NCBI GenBank assembly: GCA_023079485.1
Contig: CM041091.1
Location: forward strand, 32,882,146-32,946,145
Reading direction: 5' to 3'
DNA length: 64,000 nucleotides
From: Archilochus colubris
Taxonomy: Eukaryota; Chordata; Aves; Apodiformes; Trochilidae
Part shown: positions 12,542 to 26,200 of the stretch, in pieces
Numbering within the stretch: the stretch's first letter is position 1
How the letters are laid out: each line of letters opens with the position of its first letter
Program-made: the position numbers and the translations under genes
Notes under the pieces: generated by a model
Databases searched by the model: none
What the model saw: the letters and a program-made list of their open reading frames with translations, nothing else
Told to the model about the DNA's origin: nothing

Positions 12542-15500
12542 CTGCAAAAGAACTCTGAAATGCAATAAAGGAATTTATCTAAATTAGATCTAGAAGACTT
12601 GCTGCTGCACAGTGACTCTAATGAAACTTCAAAGAAGCTGTGCTGCCACCAGCTGCACTGCTCTCTGTACAATGAGTAAGCAGAAAATGTACATTCTCTG
12701 AGCATGAACATCCACCCTGATAAGACCAACAAAAAACATGCTGTGTCTAGATAAAACTGCTTAAGAGAGGGAGAAACTGTAAGGGAAGTCATCAAGAAGA
12801 CACTTTAAAAGAGTATTTTGTAGTAACAACCTCTACAGTGCAGTCATGTTCAGCAATAAACTTCTATCTATAAAAACTTATTCTAATTAATTCATTTCCA
12901 CCCCATGCTTATCATAATGAATATGTAAGGGTTTATGTTGCAAGTGATTTAATTTGGATGATTTGGGGTCTCACCCTTTCCACAAGGCAAAATATATTCA
13001 GGCCAGTCTTTCACTTAAAAAAAAAATAAATGCAAATGTATCAGCATCTATATACACCCAAATATGCACCTTTTATATAAGAATATAAACATTTATATAA
13101 ATATTTATATAAATATATAAATATATCTAATATTTATATGCCTCCTTTTACATCTACAGTAAAGAGGGCAAGACTGAGAAAATATATTATGCCATTAAAA
13201 TTAAAGATGATGGTTCTCAGTTTCTTAGAAGTTGACTTTGGTGCTGAATTCAAAGCCTGTTACAACATGTAAGCAAATATACCAAGCATCAAAGTAAACA
13301 AAATGTAATAATGCAGTCACAAATCCAGTCTCTAACCACACATTTACCTTAATTACCCCTATTACCTTACTGATAGATTACACACTTGCAAATTCACTTT
13401 TAAATGAGTAATTATGAGCATGCAGATGTAAAGAACATCTTAAATTTTATGCATTCTCGTGACATGCATTGAAAACCTCATGATTCATCACAGGCAAAAA
13501 AAAAAAAATCAAAACCACCTGTTCAGACAAAAATGAAAAGTTAAAAGGCAGGTTTATCAAAGAGTGAACAAAACATGATCTGGTACAAGTATCCAGAGCT
13601 CAGTGTCAGGCATTGCCCTACATCCAGGAGCACTGCAAAATGCAGGTGGGTGAAAAAGGCACCCAAAGCAGCACCCGTGGGAACTCTGTGTCCAACCATG
13701 ATACTGCATCCATTTTGTAAAGTTTAAACTTCATTGGTTTTAAGCCAGGTTTTAAAATGTGGTGTCTCTAGTTGAGGTGTTTGATTCTGAACATCTTTCC
13801 CTTTCTCCTTTCCAGAAGACTTCCAGTACTCAGAGCTGGCAGGAGGGAACTGCTTTGCAGTTCTGAAATGCCACAGACAGAGAAGTGACAGGAATGACCC
13901 AAAACACCCACAGAAACAAAGGGATTTTGTTGAGGGCAGCAAACCTCTCACAGTGTAACTCTGGCTGATTTCAAACAGAGTAAATGCCAAAGGAAATCCC
14001 TCCCCTGGCTTCAAAGAGTTAAAACTTCCCAATACTTGTGAATATCCCAGTGCCAGTAGCTCACAGGAGGTAGGGCTGAGTGGCATTTCCCACTCACTTT
14101 GATATTGGATCAGCTTACAATCTTACAAATTCTTGTAAAAATATAGTGTACACCCAGTTCTGTGTACTACAGGTTGTTGTTCTGATACTGAAGTTACCAA
14201 CAGTCTTTAACATAACTCCACCTTAAGTGCTTATTCTCTAAGTTAAGATACATTTACATTTCTACTGGCAATCTTTTAGTCTGAATGCACCAATAAATAT
14301 AATTTGAATACAAACCTACCACACCCTCCTATTGCCAAAAATCTATCATGTTTAATAACATTAATGAAGCCCTCCAAAGAGAAATGCAAGGAAGTCTTTT
14401 CAATCTGTATAATACAAGAGACTATTACTCTCTGGAAAGAGCAATTTCCAACAGTGCTGTGATGAAAACACTCATGTGTTGATATGACCCCACAGAATAA
14501 TTACTAAGCCATCAAATACCATGAACTCCATGCCAGCTGCAACTATATAGATGTCACCCCTACAAAGAAGGCAAAGAAAGCTGTATTTTGGACTCAGCCA
14601 TCTGGCTCACCTGTAAAAAGGTCAAGATTGCAGGCTTCTTGATAAACACTTCTGATGCATCAAACAGCACTAAGAGAAAGCATAAAAATAAGACATGCAG
14701 CATCTCCAGGGATTTTGGATGAGAACAACAAGATATAAAGATGTATTTTTAGGTTCCATATGTATTTTATCTATCAATTATGTGAGGTAGCACAAATTTC
14801 TAAAAAAGTTTGCATCTAGGACAAGGAACAGACTTCACAGAGTCCAGCAGTGCTCAATCTATACCTGGAAAAGAGAATGTATATGAATGACCATAATGAG
14901 TTTTCCACTGTCAAGTCCTTGTTTCCAGGATGATGCTGGCCACCCATTGTTGTCTCACTAAACTCTGTTTGCCTGAGCACCAATAAAAATCCTCCAAAGA
15001 TAGTTCCTCAAATGTTAAAAAAAAAATAAAAATACAGCATTTAAACCCTATTAGGCCTGCAAAGAACTTAATAAGTGAACAACAGATTTTCTGTCTTGAG
15101 CACACAGACAGAAAGCTGGAGAAAAACCTTTATTAGTCTGTTTGGGGACCATCCAATTAGTTCTGGTAACAACCTGCAAGAGCTACTGGAGTGATGGAGG
15201 CATTAAATCAGGACTGAAGGCTACAATCAACTTGGTGCTATTTCTCTGAGCCCACTTAATTTAGAAGAAGGGTAATTTTAGGTCACATTGTATATTCAGA
15301 GTATTATGCTTACAGACATAATTGAAATGCTTCCCATTCACAGCCTCTCACAGTAAAATTCAACATCTCTGTGCCTTCAATTAAAATATAAAGCTGATTA
15401 CAATGTGCATCCCTGATAATAGCACAGTAAAAATGAGCAATAGTCTTCCATGTTAAATAAAAAAACCTTTGCAGATTTTTTTTTTAATATAAAACATTGT

Positions 15501-16857
15501 ACAGAAAGAACATCTCTGTGGGTCACTCAACTTTCTGTACAAAAGCTGTCCTCAAACTAATTGTGACCTACCTTTAATACAGAGGACAGCTTGTAAAAAG
15601 AAATAAATGGGTCCTTTTGTTTCTTGCTGCTATTGACTCCAAGAGCTGCAAAATGTATTGAACTTTTCTAATAACTATTCTGATTATAAGCAACTGTATC
15701 AGTCACATAATGAGGTTTGACTGTCAATAGCAGAGGGAATTGTCTGGTCCATCACAGACATAAACGGAGATGAATTCTACTTAGATGTGATTTTTTTAAA
15801 AAACCTCTTAAAGCTAGGGTTTTTGATGCAATGCATTTGTTACCAATATTCTTTTAATATGATTAGATGGGCTTAATAACCATAGAAGAAAAAGGCTTAC
15901 CCATAGGGCTGCCATGAACTCAGAAATCTACCAAACTCACAGGTTTGATGCTTAGAAGGGACATACGAATTCTAACCTGTCTGGATTGTGTTTATAAAGA
16001 TGAAATTACATCCCAGGGCCTGTGGTTTTTATTCCTTGTGGCTGGCAATACCAAAACCCCAATCTTCTTCTCCAAATGACCCCATTAACACCTACCTTTA
16101 TTTATTACCTAGACACAAAGACATTTATAGAGCATGGGCTGCATGAATGTCAGACATTAACGTCCACTTCTACACTTTTTACGCTTAGGATTTTCCAACA
16201 CATTTTCCCGATGGATTTTTTTTTTGTTTTTATAACAAAAACACATTCACATTGTGCTTACTGCACTCTACCTCACTGCCTTTCCTATTCATTTGTCTGT
16301 CATTATCTGGAACTAGCCTGGGAATTAATTTTTGAAGTAAACAGTAACCATCTGAGTAACTTCTTAATTTTTTTTTTATATTTATTTTTTTTAATTTGGC
16401 TTTCAGTAATTTGACTCAGCTCACAGATGCTCAGCACAGGCTTTCGGACCCCAGAATCGTATTTCAAGCCCCTATTTGCATTAATTTTTCTTTTTTTTCC
16501 TTTACAACAGTGTGACCGAGAGGTCCATGAGAAGCAGGCGAGGGACCGAGGCGGTGAATGTGGAGGAAAAGCGAGGACATTTATTGCTGAGGAGAACTCC
16601 TTCACCTCCCCGATGCCTCAGCAAGGCAACACCCACCTACAATTCCAAACACCGTTCCGTTTATGTCGGAATTTACGGATAATTTCCAGAACAGCTCTTT
16701 CAAAGCAGCACAAAGAGGGAATCCCGGGGGGTTCTTTATGAGGGGACAGACCCGGGTCGTGAGGTGATTCCCCCGCCCGCTCCTCCACACCTCCCGGGCG
16801 CTCTCCCGGCGCCTCTCCCCCTCTGACAATGTCACACAACCTCTCCCTCCCATTCAC
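12542..16857 (-). other. UROS: UROS intron 1 (presumed)
   Basis: 4.3 kb between the first coding exon and the CpG island. Contains an AT-rich stretch at 13072-13142 and poly(T) runs. In mammals UROS intron 1 holds an erythroid promoter; no equivalent could be proven here by eye. Confidence 0.45.
13072..13142. repeat. (ATATAAATATTT)n AT-rich tandem repeat
   Basis: Alternating tatataa/atatttatataa units over about 70 bp. Confidence 0.75.
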
Positions 16858-17000
16858 CTCAGGCTGTCACGACATGTCACGACATCCCCCGACGACTCCC
16901 TCCTGCGCTACCTTCGCCGGGCGGCGGTGCCGACACGCTTCACGCCCGCACCGGGACCACCGACACCCCTGGACCTTACTGAGGGAGAGACCCCGGTCCG
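16858..17000 (-). other. UROS: Candidate UROS non-coding exon 1
   Basis: Exon 2 begins inside the 5' UTR, so a non-coding exon must exist upstream. The best minus-strand donor in the island is CCTGAG|gtgaat (exon end at 16858). A second choice is GAAG|gtagcg at 16912. The 5' limit given is only a guess. Confidence 0.3.
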
Positions 17001-17154
17001 GCAGGGTCTGGCAGGGTGCGGCGGGTACCGGCGATGTACAACCGGCCCAGACTCGCCCAGCCACCCTTAGCCCAGGGCGGGTACCGCGCCTGCCCGACAC
17101 CGCTCCCGACACCGGGGCCTTCCGGGGGCCCAGCGCCTGCGCGCCGCGGCGGCA

Positions 17155-17283
17155 ATGGCTACGCCGGCGAAGCGGAGGCTTCAATCCCAACCCCAACCTC
17201 TGTCCGAGGAGAGCGGCTCGGAGCCGGAATCGGAGGAGGAGTCGGGCGAGTCGGATTCTGAGGAAGAGGAGAAGATCGATGAG
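17155..17283 (+). CDS. BCCIP: BCCIP exon 1 (start codon)
   Basis: Residues 1-43, MATPAKRR then a Glu/Ser-rich acidic tail ending EEEEKIDE. Lies in the CpG island. Donor GATGAG|gtgagc. Shorter and different in order from the human acidic N-terminus, as expected of a fast-changing region. Confidence 0.93.
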
Positions 17284-20200
17284 GTGAGCAGAGCCCTCCC
17301 GGCGCTGCTGGCCTGCACCGCACCGGCACTCGGGGCCCCTCAGGCGCGGCCAAACCCCCCCTCCTCCTTTCCTCCATATCGTTCCCGTCCTCTTTTGATG
17401 CACTGGAGGTAAAATAAGTTGGAAAATGATGGAAAGAGGCAACCGGGCTCGTGAAGCCGTGAGTGGTGTTGGGGAGCGGGGTTTGTCCCCCTGCCAACCT
17501 CTTGAGAGGAACCCCGGGGTCGGGGCGCGGGCTTCAGCTTAAAGTGTAATAAAGTAACACGATGTGCGAATGTATGAGGTAAAACAGACTCAGTGGATCG
17601 ATGGAGAGTTTGAATTATCTTTGTTTGTTTATTTTCTTTTTTAAAACGTGATAATACCCAAGGCCGCGTGGTCGGTCTGCGTTCTGTGTGGGGAAACCCC
17701 ACGGCCTCTTGACAATAAGGCTTTCAGCTCAGGAGATTTGCTTTAAGTTCCTTCTTGTTGAAGAAAGAGGAGGGGGAATTTTTTTTTTTTTAAAGCCAGA
17801 CCTCAAGGAAACCAAATGTCAATGTGTTTTCCGAGCTTTCTCTCTATGTGCAGCTGTACACGTGTGGAAAGCACAGCAGTCAGGGAAGGGTCCCTCCCCT
17901 GACTGGGAGGGGGGAGTTTTGAGCTCTTATTAAAATCTTGGGGCGATAATAAATGATCTGTCATTTTCACAGAGGTTAAAAAGGCCAAAGAGTAGGAGTA
18001 TCAAAGTGTTTTGACTCAATAGACTTCAAGGTAAATATTTTGCTAGCTTGATTGTCTTCACTAGGAGTTCACTTTTTAAGCAGTTTTCATCTTAGGTGAG
18101 GCCTCAGCTTATTTTAGCAAACAAACAAACAAAAAAGAACAAAACCCTACCTTTAAAAAAATTATTATAAAAAGTGTACGCTTAATTGTTTTATCTGTCA
18201 TAATAACACGATGGGAAAGCACTTTTTGCCATTTTCTAGAAACCTGTGCCCTGTTCTGTGGGTACTGACATGATTTGAGCTGACGTGTTGAGGAAGTTCT
18301 TGAGCAGCAGCTCTCTGTACCTTGAGTGTTTCTAAACTGCCTCAGCCTTTTGTCCTAGTGGGGACATCATGGAATTAAAGCTATTGGCAATAATATTTTT
18401 TTTTCCTGCTTCTTTTTAAGTGCTCAACATTTCTGCTAACTGTGTTTTATTGCGTTTCAGCATCGAGGTTCTTGAGTGACAGAGGTTTTGAGGGTGGTGT
18501 CTGTGCCTCCTGCGCTACTGCATTGTATTTGCAGTTGTTTGTGCAGGGGATGAAATGTCCAATATTGTGCTGAATTTGGTGTTCCAGCTTTTGAGAGTGA
18601 TACACTGTTATTACGTGTGTTTTGGTTTGTGAGTGTCAATGGAAAAATATACTGAGTTTCCCTCAATTCTTCTGTGAGACATCAAGGTGTGCTTTGCTAG
18701 AGTTGAAGTATACTGAGCACTTAGACCTGTTCAGACTTGGAGATCTGTAAAATCAGCTTTGTTTCAGTATAGTTCTCATAATTTTAATTTTTGCCATACC
18801 AGCCTTTCAATTCACCTCTAGGACAACCTCTTTATTTATGCAGATATTTTTTTCTTAGAAAGGGCTATGTGGCAGTTCTGTCCATCTGAGAAAAGCAACA
18901 TGATTGCCAGCCGTGGCCTGGTTGATGAGAAGGTGCTTTGCTCACTGCTGTGTTCTCTCTAGCAGAGTTTTACTGCATATAAGCAGCTTGCTCTGTGGGC
19001 TGTGTGCTTTGGATGCAGTGCAAAGAGAGTAAGTGCAGAGTAGCAAGAAAAGACAAACCAAAATATATGAGAAGTCTTTATTTCCTTTGGTTTGTTTGGT
19101 TTTTTTAATAGATGAAAGATGGGGTGTTTGTAAACTCTCCCATACCAGGCTGTTATTTTTGGGCACTGGGAAAGCCATAAAGCAAACCCAGTGTTAGAAC
19201 ATCTAGTGCTCCTGTGCTTATATCAATTTTATGGCTGTGATTTGCACAGCATTCAGAACCACTGTAAACTGTGTTTTGTTCAGACTTTACTGGTGTAATC
19301 ATTCAGTGAGGTCCTTGAATTTTAAAGCAGTCAGGAAGTTCCTGGATGCCAGGATGGATACTACACACCCCAAAGATACAATCTCTTTGCTTATATACAC
19401 AGCTTCTTAAATAAATCATGTCCCCTCCTTGAGAAAGTCACTTATGTTTTACCTCTGTACATCTTCCTTGCTTTACTGGACCATAAAAGAATATTTGACA
19501 CCCATCTGTATTTCTTCCCCTCAGAAGGGGTTGTATATTTTTTTTATATGTTGTAAATTGGCCTCTGAGGCTGTTCTCCCAGTGGATTGTAAAGACTATG
19601 ACCTCAGTGTGGGATTGGAGTGCTAGGAGTCTTCTTGGTGTCAGAAGTTTTGATTTGATTTGATTGAAATTTTTAGTGTTCAGAAGTTTTGATTCCTCAA
19701 AACAGTTTGAGGCATCACACTCCAATCCTGCAGGTTTAAGAGTTTAACTGCCTGGATCAAAGCTCTTTCTGCAGCAGAGAATCTGTATGGCTACAGTGAA
19801 CCCAAGTGTGAGAAAGACATTGCAGGAATGAAGTATTAAGGGTTTGTTCACAACACAATTTGCAAATTAGTTGTAAAAAATTACTGTCAAAAATGCTCTC
19901 TCAAGACTACAGAAGAAATGTTAATTGCCGTGATTACTGCAAGATGGAAATAAGTTTTATTTATGATGTTCACCATTACTTCTCTTCAAGTTTCTTGCAG
20001 TTTACCTTTGTTTTGATGTAGCTTCTTGGCAAGTGTGTTTGATATTCTGTATTTCACTTTTTCATAGGAGGTGAATATTGAATTTGAAGCACATTCCATA
20101 TCAGACAATGACTACAATGGGATAAAGAAATTGCTACAACAGGTACTTTGACTTTTTGGTTGGTATTTCCATGAATAATATTTAAAGAGTGACATAAAGT

Positions 20201-23200
20201 CATCAGGTCACATTTTTTTATTGATTCATAGTTTTCCTGTGCTTCAGCTCATAGTAAACATGTGTTTCATAATCCATGGGTTCAAGAACTTGACCCAGTG
20301 CACTATAGGGCTCTTCTTCCACAGTGTATGTAATCTTTCCATCTTCATTGTGTTAGCTGCTGCCCAAAAAACTGCCTTCAGTGTTAGTCAGCTTTCTGGA
20401 AGTGTTTTTTTGTAAATTACAGTCCTTAAAAAAAGGCAAGAAATGGGTCTGTTTAATGTGACAACTTCCAGTCTTCTGGTTGTTTCTCTTGTGCTCAGCA
20501 AGAATTTAGGTCACATCAAACTCAAAAGGATACCAGGTATGCGAAGTGTCTGCTTGTGGAGGGTTAATTAGCAAGCATTTCGAGTTGTTTTTTAGTCTTT
20601 GCAGTGTTACATTGGAGGAAGTTAAATAAACAAACTCACTAAATGGAAATCGGAAATGAAACGTTGTTGCATGACAACCTTCAGAAGTTACTGACTTCAT
20701 TCTCAAATAAGTGGCCTATGATCTATCATCAGGCATAAAACTACTTAATACTTGTTTTTTATTTTCCAGTTGTTTCTAAAAGCTCCTGTTAACATTGCTG
20801 AACTAACTGATATATTAATACAACAGAATCATATTGGAAGTATTATCAAGGTAAGAGAGAATTTACCATTGTCAAGGAAGTACAATACTTTTTATGTTGA
20901 AATAATGTTACAGACTTGCAAAAGGTGATGCTGTCCTTGTGGTTTCTTTGCTTGCTTGATGCCTACTTTCAACCCAAAGAGATTTGGTTTATTTTTTTGG
21001 CTGATTTCTTCTTACATATGGAAGGCTTGTCATTTTTGTCTCTGAATTTTGGTACAGTAGATGGCCTGAAGAAGCTGCTTCCACAGGGCACAGCTGTGCA
21101 GTTGTGCCATCTTGTATGGCATCCTCACTTTTTGTTCTGTCCCAGCAGTTTTTATGCCCAAGTTTAATGTGATCCTTGGTTACAACTGCATGACCATCAG
21201 TTCTTTCCCCAGGTTTTTCATTGCAGGGTTTTGTTGAGCTTTTTTTTCACCCCCTATCAAAGCTCTTTTACTCAATGTTTTTTAAGCAAACTGTTTTTTA
21301 AAACTTCTCAGGTTTATTTTCCTGCATAATAAACTGAAGAAAATTGGTTTTGCTTAAGATATTGCTGTCCCTTGTACTGAGGTGCTGCTCGTTATGTGTG
21401 AGCTATCAAATTTTAGTGCCTTTCAAAAGATCCTGCTGTAGAAGACACACAACCTGGCTCTCTAAATCACTGGCTCTAGGTGCAGAGACATTCAGTGATG
21501 CAGCACTTTCATAGCCATAATCAGAATTCTTTCATAACCATCACCAAAAGTTGTAGGTTGTGTTTGTACAGATCACTTTAGATGGTTGTCACATGCCAAG
21601 CATCTCTGGAAAGAAAAACATTTCTTGCTGGGGAGAGTGGAAATAGAATGTCAACTTGAGCTGTTGCTTTTTCTTTCTTTGAACAGCAAGCAGAAGTCCA
21701 AGAAGAAAGTAGTGATGATGATGAAGATGATGATGAAGTCCTTGGCTTTATAAGCTGCTTAAATTTAACAGAAAGGAAGGTTGGTATTCCTCATGAACAC
21801 CCAGGCAGTAGGGAGACTTCATCCTGCTTTTTGGCCTTGTATAAAGAAAGCTGAATCAAGATTTTGAATTCCACCTTGGAAGATTATCATAGAATCATAG
21901 AATTGGCTGGGTTGGAAGGGACCTCAGAGATCATCAAGTCCAACCCTTGATCCACTCCTGCTGCAGTTCCCAGCCCATGGCACTCAGTGCCACATCCAGG
22001 CTCTTTGGAAATATCTCCAGACACGGAGAATCCACTACTTCCCTGGGCAGCCCATTATGTTCTTAAAAGTTGTTCATCACTTAGCTTTCTTTTGGATCTA
22101 GTCCCATGTATCTTCCTGAAGGTCAAACATAAAGCAGAGAGCGGAATAGAGAGTTAAAACTAGGTTTAGTAAGAAGTTTCATGGTAACTGAGCTGTCAGC
22201 CTCTTGTACTCCTTCACTTTCATCTTTTGCAGCTTTTTGAGTTTTGCTGTTGAGCATACAGCAGCTTCTAGCTGCATTCCTATCACTTAAGAGCCTTTGT
22301 TTGCCCTCAGCTGCAGGGTTGGTAAATAATTTCAGATAAATTGTATGTTGCTTTAGGGACTGCAAAAGGACATTGCCAGTAGGCCTGTAGAGTATTTCCC
22401 TGAAGTCCATATTCAAGGTTTCTTGTGTAAATCCTTGTTTTGCAATGTAAAGAAAACACACCTCTTGGTTCTAGGGTACACAGTGTACTGAACAAATCAA
22501 GGAGCTGATTCTAAGTCACTGTGAGAAGAGTTGTGAACAGCAGGTAGCTGAACAACTGGAAAAGCTCCTAAATGACAGCTCTAAGCCTGTGGGTCTCCTG
22601 CTAAGTGAAAGATTCATCAATGTTCCACCCCAGATTGCTCTGCCCATGCACCAGCAGCTTCAGTAAGTTTGTTTCCTTGTTTTTGATTAACATCATGTTG
22701 AACAGTATGTTTTCTTCACATTTTTTTCAGAAATTATATATATAGAACTATGTTAACACAGTGTTACTATAGGTGTAAGTATAGGTATAAGTAAGACATG
22801 AAAAATATAAAAAAAAAATCATCTCAGATAAGGTCTTAGTTTTAAAATTGCAGATATTATATTTGAATACCAGGAATGCATATGCAGAAGCTAATTTCTG
22901 AGGTGCAGAGGAACAAGCTGAAATATGAATATCCTTTCTGTACTAATACATTAGAAGGTTTACTTATGCACTTGTTGAGGGTTTAAATTTATTTTCAAAT
23001 TGTATGTGTAAAGATTTATTTGTCTTTAGAAAAGAGTTGTCTGAGGCACACAGAACAAACAAACCTTGTGGAAAGTGCCACTACTATCTTCTCATCAGCA
23101 AGACCTTTACAGAAGCCACAAAGAGCAATGCAAAGAGCAGAGGAAAGAGAAGTCAGCAAAAGGAGGAATTAATGTTTGCAAATGCAGAGGAAGAATTCTT

Positions 23201-26200
23201 TTATGAGGTAACAATTTCAAATTAAATTTAAATTATTTTAAAACTAGAATTATTTTAAATTAAAAATGCTTATTTTCTTGACACAGAATGGTATTTCACC
23301 TAAAATGCAAAGTTTTTTTTTTTAAAGATATCAGATATCTCTCAGCTCCAGCTTTTTTTAGAGTAGTGTTGAGAGAAGAGGATGCAACCCGTGGTTGTGT
23401 CAGAAACTTGGCTGTGTCATCCGGGAATCCAAATTATTAAATTCTCTGTATTGGCATGAATTTGCTAATATGTTACTTGTATCAGGTCACAATTAACCTG
23501 ACTGCAAGATGGTGTGGTGCACATTTTACCTGTGGCAGTGGTAAAAATGGTAAAATCTCTGGTATTAGAGATTGGATCAGCATCTGCAATACCTGTTAAT
23601 ACTTTAATACATAGATCTCTTTTCTCTGCCTCCACACAGTAGTCCTGTGCCAGAGAAAACAGCTGTTAAGGTTTTATTTAGGTTTGATAATGCAGTTAAA
23701 TGAATTTCTCTGAGGTCTTTTCCCAAGAAACTTACCTAATGCAAAGCCACACGTTGGTGTCTTGTTTGTTGTATAACATGGAAACCTGATCTGTCTGCTT
23801 CCATTTGGATACTTGTCATTTTCAGAAACTTCTAGGAATAAAAAACTTTGGAGACTCAAACACGTAGATAAAAATTCTCTTTTCTGCCTCTGTTCTGCTC
23901 AGAACAAGTATATTAATAAAAAGTGCTAAAATATTGTGACAAAAATATTGCTTCCTATTTCCTAAGGCAACCTCTCTGTGCAGTTCTGCTGGTCCCAAGG
24001 CAAATCATGAGAGGGAAAGATGCAGGAAATAAAATGAAAATATATACTTGGAAACGTGAATAGTTTTTCATTGAACTTTTTCTTTTTTCAAAGCTTTAAA
24101 AATACAACATGATTGCTTTGTCAAGAGCCCATTATTATTCATTTCTGGCAGTGCCTACAGGATAAAGTGCTTGCACATGCATCACACAGTTAATGGCAAA
24201 GGTTCCTGTGTGCAATAACTCATGACACTCTCTGTTAGAGGCTGTATTATGGCTGAAATTTTATTTCTTGGGAAGAAGAAAAATGTAAGTAGGTGAATTC
24301 ATTGTTTGCTGTAGGGAATAACAAATAATAAAATAACAAATTTGGGATTTTCTTTTTATGTTCCTGACACAGCAGCTTTACCAACTGAACTTTAGTTCTA
24401 TGTATATGTTATTTTACAAAGTGAGGGGGAGAAGCCCACATGTCTGTGGGTCTTGTGTTCTACAAGGCCTATTTTACATTTATCTGTTTTGTGATTTTGA
24501 ATGGCATTTTAAAGACTAATTGTGTGCTTTTCTATAAATTGCAATAATTATCCTCTCAAGTGGGCAGGTTCTAACTGAGCATTTCTTTTTAGCAGGCCTA
24601 AGCTTTTTAACAAAATAATCTTAAACATTTTGGAGGGTATTAAATTAAGTAGGTCTCTGTGTTTAATGTTGTATATGTGTTAAATTAGTGGTGGAGTTTA
24701 TACCCTTCCTGATCACACAACTTTTATCAGATTGACATAAAATACTGTTAAGTGTAGTGAAGCAGAGACTTGGAACCAAATAAAACAGAGATATGCCCTT
24801 TGCCACTTGGCAGTTCACTGTGTTTTATTCTATTTATTCTATTTCTTAAAAGGTTATTGAGGGAGCAGAAGAAAAGTTCTGTTATAACCAGAATGGATTA
24901 AAGGTTTAGGGTTTCCATTGCTCATACTGTTCTTGAGCAAAACCACTCAATTTTGGGTCTTCCAAAATGAAATGTACAGCCTTGAGATGCTGTTAGTAAA
25001 TAGCAAAGCTAAAAGGAGACTGGATTTAACTTCCCTTGCAAAGGGAAGAGGTTAGGGAAGTTTATTTTTTTTCACTTAGTTCAGATCTTACTTCTTACTC
25101 TGTTTTATGTGGGAACTGGAAACATCAGTTAGGCATTTCTTAGCCATCAGGCATTTTGTCTGGTAAAGCTAATAAAAAAGCTTCTATCTGTATGCAGTAT
25201 GTACCACTGGAAAGCAATGATCCATAATGTAGACACCTCCCTGTTTGAAGACACAACCTGTACAGATATATGTTGCAGTGGCTCCAAACATCTGGAGACT
25301 TTACAAGAGCTTCTTGAAATTCTCAGTAATTTGAGTTAGTGCCTGAACCCTTAATACAGAATTTCTGCCAGTGGTGTGAGAGAGGGGGATTGTTGTACCC
25401 AATATCCTTACTGATATGCTAATGCTTGGGACTCTGAGCAGTTTTAGAGTGCCACAAAAGGAACAGAGCCTGTTCCTTGCCAGGGGTCTTCACCACGTGG
25501 CCCACACCAAGCTGTCATCTTTAATTCAGGCTCTTTTCCACCTGCACCCCCTCGCTGCTTCTTTTATCTGGCTTTTGGTGGATCTGCTAATTCTTAACAT
25601 TACACAGCTAGTGGTTTGCTCTTGTTCCAGGGTTGAGGGTTTGCTAAAAGCCTGATATTCTTGTCATTCAGAAATCCCAGATAGCTGGCACAATAGCTTC
25701 TAAGGGTTGGCATAACCTGATGTGATGATATGGAATGAGATGCTGTCTTAAAACCATCTAAAATGAGGCACAGTAAGCATAAAAAAGGGGGCATATAGAT
25801 ATTTCTTTTTTTTTCCTCTTCAGGTTTTTGGTTTTTTTGATACCCAATCACAATGATAGCAATCATTTTAGGATTGAATATGAATTGTATGAATTCTGTG
25901 AAAAGCCAGAGTTCAAAGCACTTCACAGTGGTTTCTCTGGTAGGTTTGCTGGGCCTTGTGAGAGAGAAGAAAAGAACTTCTCAATAAGCATGTGCATAAT
26001 GGGGTTGTTTTTACTGTGTTTAGGTGATGTATTGTCTTCATGCTAATTAAAAATACTAATCTTAATGCATTTATTCTGTTTAGAAAGCCCTTTTGAAGTT
26101 CAGCTACTCTGTGCAAGAGGAAAGTGACACCTGTTTGGGAGGCAGATGGTCCTTTGATGATGTACCAATGAAGCCTTTGCGGACTGTTATGATAGTTCCA

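Larger units (their letters stand above)
16740..17530. promoter_or_regulatory. CpG-rich bidirectional promoter region between UROS and BCCIP
   Basis: Sharp rise in G+C and CpG density against AT-rich surroundings on both sides, covering the BCCIP start codon and the inferred UROS 5' end. No TATA box or CCAAT box was seen. A GCGCCTGCGC at 17133-17142 is close to the NRF1 site consensus. A perfect tandem pair of TGTCACGACA lies at 16865-16884. Head-to-head genes sharing a CpG island are known for this pair in human. Exact start sites are inferred. Confidence 0.75.

Noticed and set aside
16022..16414. 130-codon plus-strand frame left of the CpG island
   Set aside because: Phe/Leu-rich reading of a T-rich region in the presumed UROS first intron; no family match.
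16867..17442. 191-codon minus-strand frame opposite BCCIP exon 1
   Set aside because: An Arg/Pro/Gly-rich shadow of the CpG island; no family resemblance, and the real gene is on the other strand.
17159..17702. Other frames around the CpG island
   Set aside because: GC-rich sequence has few stop codons; no domain or splice support.
22123..22461. 112-codon minus-strand frame
   Set aside because: Lies mostly in BCCIP intron 4 just before exon 5; no family similarity.
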